From: Flammeovirgaceae bacterium
Lineage (GTDB): Bacteria; Bacteroidota; Bacteroidia; Cytophagales; Cyclobacteriaceae
Assembly: GCA_016709845.1 (NCBI GenBank)
Contig: JADJMA010000013.1
Span: forward strand, 1 to 64,000
Direction: 5' to 3'
Length of the DNA stretch: 64,000 nucleotides
How positions within the stretch are numbered: the stretch's first letter is position 1; every line of letters begins with the position of its first letter. Both the position numbers and the translations under genes were made by a program. Below the pieces are notes generated by a model that made no database searches, was not told the DNA's origin, and saw only the letters and a list, made by a program, of their open reading frames with translations. This document shows, piece after piece, positions 11,987-23,188 of the stretch.

Positions 11987-14900
11987 ATGAAATTAAATAG
12001 GAAGATGAGGAATTTTACAAGATATTGTTTCAAGGACAACAAACTGATAAATATTTTCAGGACCATGAGACTAATATCCTATCTCCTTTTATTCAGCATC
12101 ATGCAAGTGAGTGGAACAGCCTTTTCTCAAGGAGAGAAGGTAACTATTGTAGCTCAACAAGTACCTGTACGACAAGTGCTTAACTCTATACAAGGGAAAA
12201 GTAACTACCGTTTCTTTTATCGCGATGACCTTGCAAATCTTGATAGACTGGTCAGCATTTCTTATCAGGAAACCGCGTTGGAAACGATATTAACAGATAT
12301 TTCGAGGCAATCGGGTCTTACTTATCAAATCATGGAAGACCAATTGGTGGTTATAAAAGAGCCAGGTAAATTCGATAAGAGAACAATAAGCGGAAGAGTT
12401 ACCGCAGAGTTTGAAGAAGGGCTGCCGGGTGTTACGGTCACTGTGAAAAACACTTCAAATGGTACCATCACAGACTCAGATGGGAAATATGCGGTGGAAA
12501 TTGAATCTGAAGAAGCCGTTCTTATTTTCTCATTTATTGGCTATCAAACACAAGAGATACCGGTAGCTGGCAAAACTACCATTGATGTTCTCCTACAGGA
12601 AAACGCACAACATCTTCAGGAGGTTGTTGTAACGGCACTTAGTATTGAACGCGATAAGAAGTCGCTTGGATATTCCGTGACGCAAGTTGACAATGAAGCC
12701 CTTACTCGTATAAAATTAAATAACCCGATTAACTCACTGGCAGGAAGGGTAGCGGGATTACAAATTTCAGCAACGCCTTCGGGTGTGGATGGTTCTACGC
12801 GCGTTGTATTACGAGGTGTGTCTTCATTTTCTGGAAGTAACAGGCCGTTAATTGTTGTTGATGGAATCCCCGTTGACGGGAATTCTTATGGAGGCGCAAG
12901 CGTAGGTGGTGGACGGGATATGGGCGATGCCTTGTCAGATATTAACCGGAATGATGTTGAATCAATGACGGTATTGAAAGGTGCGGGCGCCTCTGCCATA
13001 TATGGTTCAAGAGGAGCGAATGGGGTAATACTTATTACGACCAAAAGTGGTAAGAAAAGACAGGGAATTGGGATCTCGTTAAGTTCTAGTTATACCATTG
13101 ATGATCCATGGGTATTTCCTAAACTTCAAAATACCTATGGGCAGGGTGCATTCGGAGATTACCCAAGTTCATTTGTTGGATTAGAGGAACCATGGATTTG
13201 GAGTTGGGGTCCTAAGATGGAAGGGCAAACGCTTACCAACTGGTTGGGTAAGCAAGAGCCTTTTACCTCACAACCAAATCCCTTTACGAAATTTTATGAA
13301 AATGGTCATTCTGCAATTAATACAGTTGCTTTTGATGGAGGCAATGCAAGCTCATCGTTCAGAGCTTCAATCACAAATCAAAATAGCCAGGGGATCATTC
13401 CTACGAATAAGCTGAGCAAGCAAACCATTAACCTACGAGGAACATCAAAATTAGGAAAGTCAATAGAATTGGATGGCAAAATAACGTATATCCATAGTTC
13501 AAATAATGATAGACCATACCTTGCTGAGGATAATGCAAACGCAGGTTGGGCTATGTCAACCCTGCCACGAAATGTGCCATTACAGGAACTACAAGATAAT
13601 AAGGTGAATGGTTTAGGCATTGAGCAATGGGCGTGGGACAAAACGCTGAGCAATCCTTATTGGGCCAGAGAGTACAAGAGGAACAATGATGAAAAAAATC
13701 GGGTTCAGTCACTTATCTCAATGAAGACTTTCTTTTCGGAAAATCTGGACTTCATGATACGCACTGGGTTTGATTACACGTCAAGAAATGCGAAGGAATA
13801 TGCAGCAGCAGGGAGTGCCGTTAATGCAAATTACAGGGGCTGGATGAATCAGGCATTTGGAAATGATATGGAATGGAATTCAGATTTCCTGATGAATTAT
13901 CATAGTAGCTTTTCTGAAAAGATTGACTATTCATTAAGCATAGGTGGAAACTATCGCTATGCGCAGTCAAAAGGTATAAGCCAAAGTGGAAATGGTTGGC
14001 GCGTAGCTGACTTTTATAATATCAATAATCTTGAAAATTATAACACCAGTGAATCGTTCAGCGAAAAGGAAGTGCTTTCTCTCTATTCGTTGGGAACCAT
14101 TTCATACAGCAATTTAATGTATCTTGATTTTACCTATCGTTCAGACTGGTCATCAACATTACCGAAAGGAAATAACCGATATCCATTTTACTCTGTTAAT
14201 GGAAGCTTCGTATTTACGGAAGCATTGAAAATAAAGTCGGACATATTGAGCATGGGACAACTTCGTGGTTCTTACTCTGTTTCTGGAAATGACACCGGAC
14301 CTTATCAAACACAAAACTATTATACGGTGGGGCAAACGGCTCTTCCTTATCCGGTTGGTAGCATGAGTAGTCAGTTAGCCTTTCCGAACTTTATGCCTGA
14401 AATAAAAACATCATGGGAAGCGGGTACCAACATTGAATTGTACGGGGGCAGACTCTCTTTTGATATAGCCTACTATACAACGGTAACGAAAACCAGATCA
14501 TGGATGTTAAACTTTCTCCCTCTTCAGGATTTAATGATATCCGCCAAAATGCAGGAGAAATTAAGAACAGTGGTTTGGAGGCATTAATCTCGGCTATACC
14601 AATTGAATCAGATAAATTCAGTTGGAACCTTTCTTTCAACATTACAAAAAACAAGTCGGAAGTGTTGAGTTTAGCTGACAATCAAACACGAATTGTTTTG
14701 CAAACATCTATTCTGGATTTAGCAACAGTAGAAATAAGACCGGGCGATCCTTTTGGCTCCATCTATGGTAAAGATTATGTGCGCGATGCTAATGGTAACA
14801 AAATCATTGCATCAACAGGGTATCCACTAAAACCCGGTGATAATGAGTATAAGCGTTTAGGGGATATTAATCCCGATTGGCGAGGAGGCCTCAGCAATAA

Positions 14901-15458
14901 ATTCACCTACAAGAATTTTACTTTGAATGTATTGGCAGATTTTCAATTGGGTGGAGAGTTCTATTCGCATGGTCAGCTTTATCGAGAGTTGATGGGCACC
15001 GCAGAAGAAACACTCGTGGGTAGAGACGAATGGTATTCAACGCACCAAGGTGCGGGACATTTTGAACCAATTCCTGGTGTGATCCCGAAGGGTTATATCG
15101 AAGAAGGGGTAACGGAAGGATCTTCCTGCCCAATACCACCCCAGTAGATCCTATGATGAGATACTTGCAGGTTGTTTGGTTCAATCGTACGGTAAAGGAT
15201 TTTATTTTGGACGCAACAAATGTGCGCCTCAGAGAAGCATCGCTCGGATATACCCTACCTAAAAAATGGTTGGGGAATGGAATTATAAATGATATCAACT
15301 TTTCAATTGTAGGCAGAAATCTGTTTTTCTTCTACAATGCAGCAAAGCACATGGATCCTGAATCAGGGTATAATAGCACCACGATTGGCAATGCATTTGA
15401 ACTAAATTCGATGCCCGCCACCAGAACTTATGGATTTAATTTAAATGTCACTTTCTGA
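11987..15458 (+). CDS. SusC/RagA-type TonB-dependent outer-membrane transporter with STN domain
   Basis: About 1157 residues. I chose the ATG at 11987 (MKLNRKMRNF) over the TTG at 11960 because it gives a normal start before the signal helix (LISYLLLFSIMQVSGTAFSQ). Domains in order: STN secretin/TonB short domain (~residues 50-120, QVPVRQVLNSIQGKSNYRFF), carboxypeptidase-D-like regulatory domain (ISGRVTAEFEEGLPGVTVTV, DSDGKYAVEI), TonB plug (LNNPINSLAGRVAGLQI, LIVVDGIPVDG, SAIYGSRGANGVILITTKSG), then a beta barrel ending TYGFNLNVTF. The STN domain ties it to the FecR upstream. Frame breaks lie near 14488 and near 15125; the restored frame around the latter reads NTTPVDPMMRYLQ. SusD follows 17 bp later. 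The substrate is unknown. Confidence 0.93.
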
Positions 15459-15475
15459 TCTTCAATATTGAAAAT

Positions 15476-17001
15476 ATGATAAAAGATAAGAACATAACAG
15501 GTTGGTCGCAGCGAAGTCGCTTCATAATCTTGGTTATTGTGATGCTGGTATCAGCGTGTGATGATCGGTGGGAAGAAATGAATACTGACCCCAATCAAAT
15601 TGTTGACCTTCCAGATGGATATCTTTTCACTTCAGCAATTAGAGGCACCTTTCTGGATGACTTGAATAGAATTGAAGCGGACTTTGGAGGTCAGTATGCG
15701 CATATGATCACCAGCGATGTGTTTAATCGGGAAATTGACAAGTACAACGACATCCATTCACAAGGTGATGTACAAGAAGAAATTTTTAGAGGCGTGTATA
15801 ACGGAGCCTTACGCAACATTCGCGAAGTGCTAACCCTAACCAATGAAGGGGAATATAAAAACGAAGTAAGGCATGCGCAGGCAACGGTGATAAACGTGGT
15901 GAACATAGCCAAACTAACAGACCTTTTTGGTGATGTGCCTTTTGAGGAGGCAGCACAAGGAAAGGATGGTAACTATACGCCACAGTATGATGTCCAGAAA
16001 GACATTTATTCGGGAATGATTAATCTGCTAACGGAATCACTCACCCTATTGAATAATGCCACATCCGATCAAACCTATTCACAGAAATTCGATCCGCTAT
16101 ATTATGGCGATCTTACTGCGTGGAAACGATTCGCGAATTCAATGCGGCTTCGCCTCGCAATGAGAGCAAGATTTGTGGATCCGATAAAATACAATCCTAT
16201 CATTGCCGACTGTCTTACTGCACCTCTAATCGAAGCCAATGAAGACAACGCAAAGTTGGAAACTTGGGATAGTGAAAATCCTTTATTGTACAACCCCTGG
16301 TATAATAAAATTATAGATTACAGCGCAAATCGATTTACCATCCTTTGGAGTGACATGTTTATTAATACGTTGCAATCCAATAACGATCCAAGGCTCCCGT
16401 TCTTCGCAACGAAAAATAAAAATGGAATTTTTCTGGGTATGCCAAATGGATTGCTGGACATTCCTTATTCGCAATGGAGTAAAGTAAATACTTCCCGATT
16501 TACGCCTGAATTTGTAGCGAAAGATCAGCCTTTATATTTGATGACAGCTGGAGAAATCTGGTTGTTGCGTGCGGAAGCAGCACTCTTTATAATAGGCCAA
16601 CCCGCAGACGCTAACGTGCTATATCAGGCAGGTATTGCAAAGGCTATGGAGCAATGGAATATCCCGACTGATCAAATTTCTCAATACCTGACTACAGAAA
16701 CCAGTGCTACATTGTCTGGCAATACAGATAACATGTTTAGTCAAATTGCAACCCAGCTTTGGATTGGATTTGCACCAAATTTTGTTGAATCCTGGCACAC
16801 GATTAAGCGCACAGGGTATCCAATCATTGCTCAGCGCACTGATCCGAATTATTCAAAAGGAGTTACTGACGGCTTTCTTCCAAAAAGACTAAAATACCCT
16901 TTTACTGTTGAAAAAATTACCAATGGGGCTAACCTTCAATCTGCCATTGACAGAATGGGGGTGTAGATAAAATTGATACACCTGTGTGGTGGGATAACTA
17001 A
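15476..17001 (+). CDS. SusD/RagB-type surface lipoprotein (SusD-like_2 group)
   Basis: About 508 residues. The lipobox lies around LVSACDD after a short hydrophobic signal. The opening (WEEMNTDPNQIVDLPDGYLF) and the following helical repeats (YAHMITSDVF, GALRNIREVL) are typical of the SusD-like_2 family, surface lipoproteins that cap a SusC barrel and deliver ligand. The C-terminus ends too early because one G is missing in the run near 16958. The restored frame continues GGVDKIDTPVWWDN and stops at 17001, giving the family's usual terminal VWWD motif. It is co-transcribed with SusC. The ligand is unknown; members bind glycans, peptides or other polymers. Confidence 0.92.
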
Positions 17002-17028
17002 AACAATTAATAAACAATAAATTAAACA

Positions 17029-17987
17029 ATGATTATGAAACGATTAGGATTTATGTGCTTGACGCTGCTGGCAGTTGGCCTGATGGCAATTTCAATTTCT
17101 TCTTGCAAAGACGACCCAATTCCATTACCAACAGTTGATTTTGTTACCGTTGTAACCGGATATGATGTTGCCATCACGGTGGAATCAACGAATGCTACCA
17201 CGTTTGCCTGGGATTATGGTGATACGAAAACTTCTACGGAAGCAGGTAACCATCAACACACGTATACAAAATCTGGTACGTATGCAATTAAAGTCACCGT
17301 TACGAATGAAAGCGGATCGGCTACAAAAACCGTTAGTGTTGATATCGCAGCATCTATGACAGAATTGCTGGCAGGTGTGGATGCGGGAAAAATATGGATA
17401 TTAGATGGGACTTCGGAAACTAAACTTCAAAAAATCACTTCAACACTTACACCCCTTTGGGCTGCATTACCAGCCGGTGCGTTGGCTGCTTTTGGTTTAG
17501 AAGCTGAATATGACAACGAATACACGTTCAAACCAGATGGCGGTTACGCAATTAATGGTAAGAATGGTGCGGTGCTGGCCGGACTTATTTATACCGCAGT
17601 AAATCAGCTTGATATTATTGTGCCGCCAAATACCACGGCTGCTGGCCTTGCGGGGACAGCATTTACTAATATTACTAATGGTGGGTACACTCTTAATGAA
17701 AAGAAAGATCTGGTTTTGGAGGTTGCTAACGAAGATTATCCAAACGGGACTAACAACGATGGAATTACAACGGTGACGTTTCCAGCCGCCAATTACCTTA
17801 CATTCCAGGCTGGATCACATTTTGGAATCCTTGATTTTACCAGCACTGTTTTAATCAGATCAATCACTGCTAGTAAAATGGATGTTACTTTCTTTTTGTC
17901 TTCATTAAATCCAATGGAAGGCTTTGGGAGAATGTATTTACAAAACCTTCGATCGCTATCAGTGTGTCTTTAAAAGTAAAACCTTAA
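17029..17987 (+). CDS. PKD-domain lipoprotein
   Basis: About 319 residues. A lipoprotein signal ends at SISSCKDD. One PKD domain follows (~residues 35-105) with the motif FAWDYGDTKTSTEAGNHQHT and YTKSGTYAIKVTVTNESGSA, then a ~200-residue region of unknown function. It lies 27 bp after SusD and is followed by a terminator, so it probably works with the SusCD pair as an accessory surface lipoprotein that binds substrate. The frame ends abnormally at 17973. With a one-base loss near 17938 the protein reads FTKPSIAISVSLKVKP and stops at 17987, a more natural beta-strand end. The role in binding is inferred from position. Confidence 0.8.
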
Positions 17988-18009
17988 CGAAAAAACGAAA
18001 TATTTATTT

Positions 18010-18040
18010 GGGGTGCGAATATTCTTCGCACCCCTTTATC
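18010..18040 (+). terminator. Intrinsic terminator closing the SusCD-PKD operon
   Basis: A perfect ten-pair stem GGGGTGCGAA (18010-18019) / TTCGCACCCC (18025-18034) with a five-base loop, then TTTATCTTA. It separates the SusCD unit from the cytochrome genes 50 bp downstream. Confidence 0.85.
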
Positions 18041-18087
18041 TTATAGATGAAAAAAACTGAACGTAGATTTGTTTCGCAGTTTATAAT

Positions 18088-18786
18088 ATGACTAAATATT
18101 ATTTTACGCTTTTGATAATTTTGGTGTTCCTTGGCTGCTCATCCAAAAAAGATACTCCCATATCTAAGGAAACACCGATTAACTCCAATATTGAAAGTGT
18201 ATTGTTGTCGGGCTCAAGTGAGGAAGGAAAACTATTGTTCGCGAATTGTGCAGTTTGCCATGGAACACTAGGGGAAGGAAACGTAAAATTGAATGCTCCA
18301 GCACTGGCGAATTTGGATAGCTGGTATGTATACCGTCAGATGATAAATTTCAGAAAGGAGATCAGAGGTTCATCTCCACAGGATACACTCGGATTTCAAA
18401 TGGCCGCGATGGCAAAAATCTTAAAAGATTCAATGTCCGTAAGTCACATTGTTGCCTATTTGAAAACAATGCCGCAAGCAATTGTCACCTCTTCGATCAA
18501 GGGTGATATCACCAAAGGAAAACTAACGTACCAAACTGTTTGTGGTTCCTGCCATGGACCTTCAGCCAAAGGAAATGAAAAAATGAATGCTCCTCGTTTA
18601 AACGGACTGGAAGATTGGTACATAAAAAGACAAATCCTAAATTTTAAAAATTCAATACGGGGCTCACATCCCAAAGATATTTTAGGAGCACAAATGATTC
18701 CGATGATGGCCTTGTTGCCCGATGACCAGGCCATTGATGATGTTATTGCGTATATCCTGACAACCGAACACTCTGGTTCTCTATGA
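18088..18786 (+). CDS. Two-haem cytochrome c lipoprotein
   Basis: An intact 232-residue protein with a lipoprotein signal (LVFLGCSSKKD) and two class I cytochrome c domains. The first haem site is CAVCH (residues ~53-57) and the second CGSCH (~151-155). Each is followed by the same pattern, with WYVYRQMINFRKEIRGSSP in the first half and WYIKRQILNFKNSIRGSHP in the second, and a methionine-rich stretch (AAMAKIL; IPMMALLP) that may supply the distal ligand. The two halves are an internal duplication, as in cytochrome c4. Its stop overlaps the ATG of the MauG-like gene (ATGA, 18783-18786), so the two are translationally coupled. It probably carries electrons between the two neighbouring haem proteins. 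Confidence 0.92.
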   Translation: MTKYYFTLLIILVFLGCSSKKDTPISKETPINSNIESVLLSGSSEEGKLLFANCAVCHGTLGEGNVKLNAPALANLDSWYVYRQMINFRKEIRGSSPQDTLGFQMAAMAKILKDSMSVSHIVAYLKTMPQAIVTSSIKGDITKGKLTYQTVCGSCHGPSAKGNEKMNAPRLNGLEDWYIKRQILNFKNSIRGSHPKDILGAQMIPMMALLPDDQAIDDVIAYILTTEHSGSL

Positions 18787-19987
18787 AATTCTGGCTTATC
18801 ATTTTTTGTTATAGGAGCGTTGGCGATAACCCGATTTGTATTTTTATCTAAAGAAAATGAAACCGGAATATCTCTTAATTCATCGTGCCCTCCAGGTTTT
18901 GAATTGACCGAAGACAATCAGTGTGTGTTACGCACACCTTATCAGCAATACGAATCCGGAGAGGGTGATGAAGCGGGGGGTAGGTGGATTGAAAACAGCC
19001 TTGCCGCCAGTGCGCGATGGATTTACACCACAACAAATTGATTTAGGTCGCTATCTTTTTTTTGATCCGGTTCTTTCAAAAGATGGAAGTGTTTCTTGCG
19101 CAACGTGTCACAACCCTGATAAAGGACTGAGCGATGGATTGAAAACCAGTGTGGGAATTCATCAGGCAAAAATGAAGCGCGCGGCACCCAGTTTATGGAA
19201 TGTTGCATTTATGAAAAAATTTTTCTGGGATGTTCGTGCCAAATCATTAGAAGAACAAATGCAAGGCCCCTTATATTCTCCTGATGAAATGGGCACCACC
19301 CCTGAGCAATTATTAAAAACACTCAATCAAATTGAGTCCTATCAAAATCTATTTACACAAGCTTTTCCCAACAAGCAAGATGATCAAATTGAATTAAGTG
19401 AAATATACCTTGCACTAACTGCTTTTGAAACCTCTCTCATCTCACTCAATAGTCGTTATGATCAATACGCGCATGGTTATGCGCAAGCGCTTAATAAAGA
19501 GGAAATAGAAGGACTAAATATATTCAGGTCTTTTGTGGCCCGGTGCGCAGAGTGTCATACTCCGCCCTTGTTCACCAATCAGCAGGTAGCGGTAATTGGT
19601 TTGGCGGAGCCCGATGGACTTCCATTAGATCCAGGCGCACAAGACACCTATCATGACGAAAAATTCAGAGGCGCTTTCAAAGTGCCTTCATTACGCAACA
19701 TCGACCGCACTGCACCTTATACACACTCGGGTCGGTTTGCAACCCTACGCGAGATGGCAGAATTTTATAACAAAGGCCGCGGACATGAGATACCTGCGGG
19801 TGAAAAGCTGTATTTGCATTGGCATATCTGGGAACCTCACCTCAGCGATTATGAACTCGATCGTCTGGTCGATTTTATGAAGACACTTACCGATGAGAGT
19901 TTTATGCCAATACCTCCTCAACAACTTCCATCGGGAATAAAAATAAAAGATAACGTTTCGATAACCACCTTAACTATTCAACCATAA
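18783..19987 (+). CDS. MauG/cytochrome-c-peroxidase-family di-haem protein
   Basis: About 401 residues starting at the ATG that overlaps the upstream stop. A membrane-anchor or signal segment (FVIGALAITRFVFL) appears once a T-run indel near 18805 is corrected. A second break lies in the G-run near 18978. The catalytic part starts TPQQIDLGRYLFFDPVLS and has two haem c sites, CATCH (about 19100) and CAECH (about 19551), with LRNIDRTAPYTHSGRFATL, the usual conserved block near the second haem. Family members reduce hydrogen peroxide or, as MauG, oxidise protein substrates. Here it sits between a two-haem cytochrome and a beta-helix cytochrome, its likely partners. Which reaction it catalyses cannot be told from sequence. 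Confidence 0.92.
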
Positions 19988-19998
19988 ACAACAATAGA

Positions 19999-21492
19999 AT
20001 GAAAATTGTAAAGAGAATCCTTGTCCCAATCATTATTCTTTCGATTGGAATATTTCTTGGAAAATTATTTTTTGGAAAATCTTCTAACGCCATTCCTGCG
20101 CCCATGCCTACTTATTTTGATCAGGCCGTTACCGCAGGAGATTCCACCGGAATTGGAGCAGGAACCATAACGGGTAAAACGTTTGACGTTAAGGAAGGCC
20201 ATTCTATTCAGGATGCTGTGGGTAAAGCCAATCCGGGAGATTTGATTCGAATTTATCCGGGTGTGTATAATGAAACTGTTTACATTGATAAAGATAACAT
20301 TACGCTACAAGGAGTTATTCAGGATAGCGAATGGCCTGTACTTGACGGAAAGAAGACGATGAATGATGCCATCTTATATTCAGGAAATGGTATTCTGATT
20401 GAAAACATGAAAATCATTAATTACAAAGGCAATGGCATTATGGGGCAAGCCGGAAATAATTATGTGATTCGCAACAACTGGATTGCCGATGGGTGTGTAT
20501 GGCATCTTTCCTCAGTTCGGGAAAAATGGTTTGGTTGAGCGGAATATTTTATCTGGCATTGCCGATGCTGCTATCTACATTGGCATGTGTGATAATATTG
20601 ATGTACGGTTCAATGAAGTATTTGACAATGTAGCGGGAATTGAAATTGAAAACTCAAGACATGCCTTAGTAGAATATAACTATACGCATGATAACACCGG
20701 TGGCATATTGGCATTTTTAACACAGGGTTTACCTATCAAAACCTGTTACGATGTTATTATTAGAAACAACTATGTGATTAATAATAACCACGAAAATTTT
20801 GGCGCGGTTGGCTCTACGGTTTCACACATTCCTAAAGGCACCGGTATATTGGTTCTGGCTGCTGATGATGTTACGATTGAAAATAATATTATTATGGGGA
20901 ATGACAATGTAGGCCTAACCATTACCGATTATAAATTCGCAGGATTTGATCAGTCAAAAGATCCTGAGTCTGAGCCCAACTCTGATCGCATCGTACTGCT
21001 TGATAATTTTATGCAGAACAATGGAAATAATCCGATCGATGAAGTGAAAGCCTTAATGGCAACTAAACTTTCAAAAGCAGGGCCCGATGTGTTAGCCGTT
21101 GGAGGGGGCAGGGTAGTTGCGTATCTAATCCGGGTCGATATAGATATTTTGGTTTAAACAGTTATGCCAACTGCCAGGTTAGCAATACACTCAATGTAGT
21201 CACCTACATGACGAGTAAACCGGTGACGCCACGTGTCACTTCGTTGAGTGGAAAAGGCAAGATGACGTACTATGGCGTATGTTCCGGATGTCATTCCTAT
21301 AGCACGCGCTTAATTGGTCCGCCTGTAAATGTTATCCAGGCGCTTTATAAAGATAATCCAAAGGGAATTGCGGAGTTTATAGCCAACCCTACACACAAGC
21401 GTGAAGACTATCCGGAAATGCCCCCGCAAAATTATTTGTCTGAAGAAACCCGTGTGGCTGTTGCCGAATACATGCTTACTTTGAAAAAGTAG
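19999..21492 (+). CDS. Right-handed beta-helix protein fused to a C-terminal cytochrome c domain
   Basis: About 497 residues once breaks near 20490 and near 21110 (G-run) are bridged. An N-terminal membrane segment (ILVPIIILSIGIFLGKLFFG) anchors it. Then comes a parallel beta-helix beginning DVKEGHSIQDAVGKANPGD and carrying many short repeats (VIRNNWI, LVERNILSG, ALVEYNYTHDN, VIIRNNYVINNN, VTIENNIIMGN). The C-terminal ~90 residues are a cytochrome c domain with haem site CSGCH (about 21280) and a possible axial methionine in YPEMPPQNYLS. It resembles the uncharacterised beta-helix family that pairs with di-haem cytochromes in Shewanella and others (SO2929/SO2930 type). That family assignment is from memory and was not checked. 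It starts 11 bp after the MauG-like gene. Confidence 0.88.
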
Positions 21493-21518
21493 TATTAGTC
21501 TGAAATTCAGATCATCTT

Positions 21519-21574
21519 AGCGCTGTGTACGAAAGGTTAATGAAATAACCAAGACGTATACAGCGCTTTTTTTT
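21519..21574 (+). terminator. Intrinsic terminator after the cytochrome cluster
   Basis: Stem AGCGCTGTGTAC (21519-21530) pairs with GTATACAGCGCT (21556-21567), with an inner GGTTA/TAACC hairpin, followed by a run of eight T. Confidence 0.8.
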
Positions 21575-21598
21575 ACATCAATATAAATCTTATAGGAT

Positions 21599-22039
21599 AT
21601 GAATAAATTATTCATTGGTTCACTGCTAGTGGTATTTTTATTCTCTTGTCAGAATTCAGGGCAGCAGTCAGAAATTTGGAAAAAAGAAATCATTGATACT
21701 GAGCATGCTTTTTCCGAAATGGCAAAATCAGAAGGTGTGCCAAAAGCGTTCATCACATTCGCTGCCGATGAGGTAGTCGTTCTTAGGAGCAACAAGCTGA
21801 TAAAAGGGAAGAATGCTTTGAAAGCTAGCTATGAAAAGGGGATGGCATCGGAAAATTTTTCTCTCACGTGGAAGCCGGATTTTGTTGATGTTTCCGCTTC
21901 GGGTGATTTGGGTTATACCTATGGAAAATATGTTTATACCGCTATCGATTCATTAGGGAATACAAAATCCAGCGAAGGTATTTTTCACACGGTTTGGAAG
22001 CGACAGCAGGATGGTTCGTGGAAATTTGTCTGGGATTAA
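21599..22039 (+). CDS. SnoaL/DUF4440-type (NTF2-fold) lipoprotein
   Basis: An intact 146-residue protein with a lipoprotein signal (VVFLFSCQNSG). It has an NTF2-like fold of the DUF4440/SnoaL kind: an opening helix (EIIDTEHAFSEMAKSEGVPK), a central strand block (VVVLRSNKLIKGKNALKASY) and closing strands (GIFHTVWKRQQDGSWKFVWD). Such proteins bind small molecules or act as minor enzymes. No catalytic residues are evident. It stands alone between a terminator and a convergent ABC transporter pair. Confidence 0.85.
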   Translation: MNKLFIGSLLVVFLFSCQNSGQQSEIWKKEIIDTEHAFSEMAKSEGVPKAFITFAADEVVVLRSNKLIKGKNALKASYEKGMASENFSLTWKPDFVDVSASGDLGYTYGKYVYTAIDSLGNTKSSEGIFHTVWKRQQDGSWKFVWD

Positions 22040-22078
22040 TTCGACATTCAGTCAATAACAGTCAAATTGAAATCTGTT

Positions 22079-23188
22079 TTAGGATTCGATTTTTGTAGGC
22101 TCATAGTTATAGTATCGGTGGCTGAATAGCCAAAAAGAAAAGAGCAATAATATTCCGGTGGCTACCCAAATCAATTTACTCAAAACCATCATAAAGCAAA
22201 CCAGGAACACCCAAAACAGGTAGGTCACAAATTTATCGGGGTTGCGATTTGGTTTAAGCAAGTAGCTATGAATGGCAAGAAAGAATCCACTGGAAAATAA
22301 CGGCAATAAAATAAGTTGCCACACGGTAAGCCCACGACCCACTGTGCCGATGAGCAGTATAGCTTCAGGAATCATCAGCAATAGGAATAAAATAAGATAT
22401 GAAGTAAAAATCGCTGAGATGGATAGCGGTAGGTTTCGTACAAAACTTAACGTGCTGTCTTCAAATATTTTTATTTTGCTTATCAGATAAGTATGAGAGA
22501 GTAACGCAAACAGCCATGTGATGGCGACAATTCTAAAATCATCGTCTACCTCCAGCGTTTCTTTTACAATATAGATCACTACCAGCGAGAATGCCTTGCT
22601 AAGGAACAGGGCTGGTTTTTCTTTCTTGAACAGATGGCCTGCACAGATGCCCGTTAGATTTTGTTGAAAGGGAAGCGTTAAAGAAGGAATCGAGAACAGG
22701 GCAGGCCGATGCTGATTGCGTAAGGTATAATTGAGAACCCCCGCACTTGTTAACCACAAGGCTAGTTGAAAGATGAAGACGATAGCGAGCGCTTCATAAA
22801 ATTTATTTTTGAAGCCAATAACATAGATAAAGAATGTGTAAATAAAAACGGGTAAAAATGTAAGAAAGCTCGCTATGAAAAAATAATGAAAGGTTTGTCT
22901 TGCCGGAAGAACGGCCAGGTGATGTAAAAACTGATAAGAATCTTCAGCTCCCGTTTTAAGCAAGAAAAGAAGCGACTTCGCACTATACAACAACCAGATA
23001 ATTAATATTACAATCAGAAAGATTCCTGAACTCAGCATGCCATAAATCAACGACTGATGATAGAAAATGATCTGTGTTGATTCCACAACGCCAAACATGA
23101 GAATGAAAACGAAAAACAATAGACCCGCGTGATCCTTATAGAAGGGCATCACCCATGCGTTAATTATCATGTGGGTTACGGCCTTCAT
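22079..23188 (-). CDS. ABC transporter membrane subunit (uncharacterised exporter permease)
   Basis: An intact 369-residue protein with about ten hydrophobic helices (for example GLLFFVFILMFGVV, FLVVILIIWLLYSA-like stretches, LILFLLLMIPEAILLIGTVG) and no signal peptide. Its start codon overlaps the stop of the ATPase gene at 23185-23188, so the two are coupled and almost certainly form one ABC exporter. I do not recognise a named family. The helical layout resembles ABC-2-type permeases. The substrate is unknown. Confidence 0.75.
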   Translation of the reverse strand: MKAVTHMIINAWVMPFYKDHAGLLFFVFILMFGVVESTQIIFYHQSLIYGMLSSGIFLIVILIIWLLYSAKSLLFLLKTGAEDSYQFLHHLAVLPARQTFHYFFIASFLTFLPVFIYTFFIYVIGFKNKFYEALAIVFIFQLALWLTSAGVLNYTLRNQHRPALFSIPSLTLPFQQNLTGICAGHLFKKEKPALFLSKAFSLVVIYIVKETLEVDDDFRIVAITWLFALLSHTYLISKIKIFEDSTLSFVRNLPLSISAIFTSYLILFLLLMIPEAILLIGTVGRGLTVWQLILLPLFSSGFFLAIHSYLLKPNRNPDKFVTYLFWVFLVCFMMVLSKLIWVATGILLLFSFWLFSHRYYNYEPTKIES

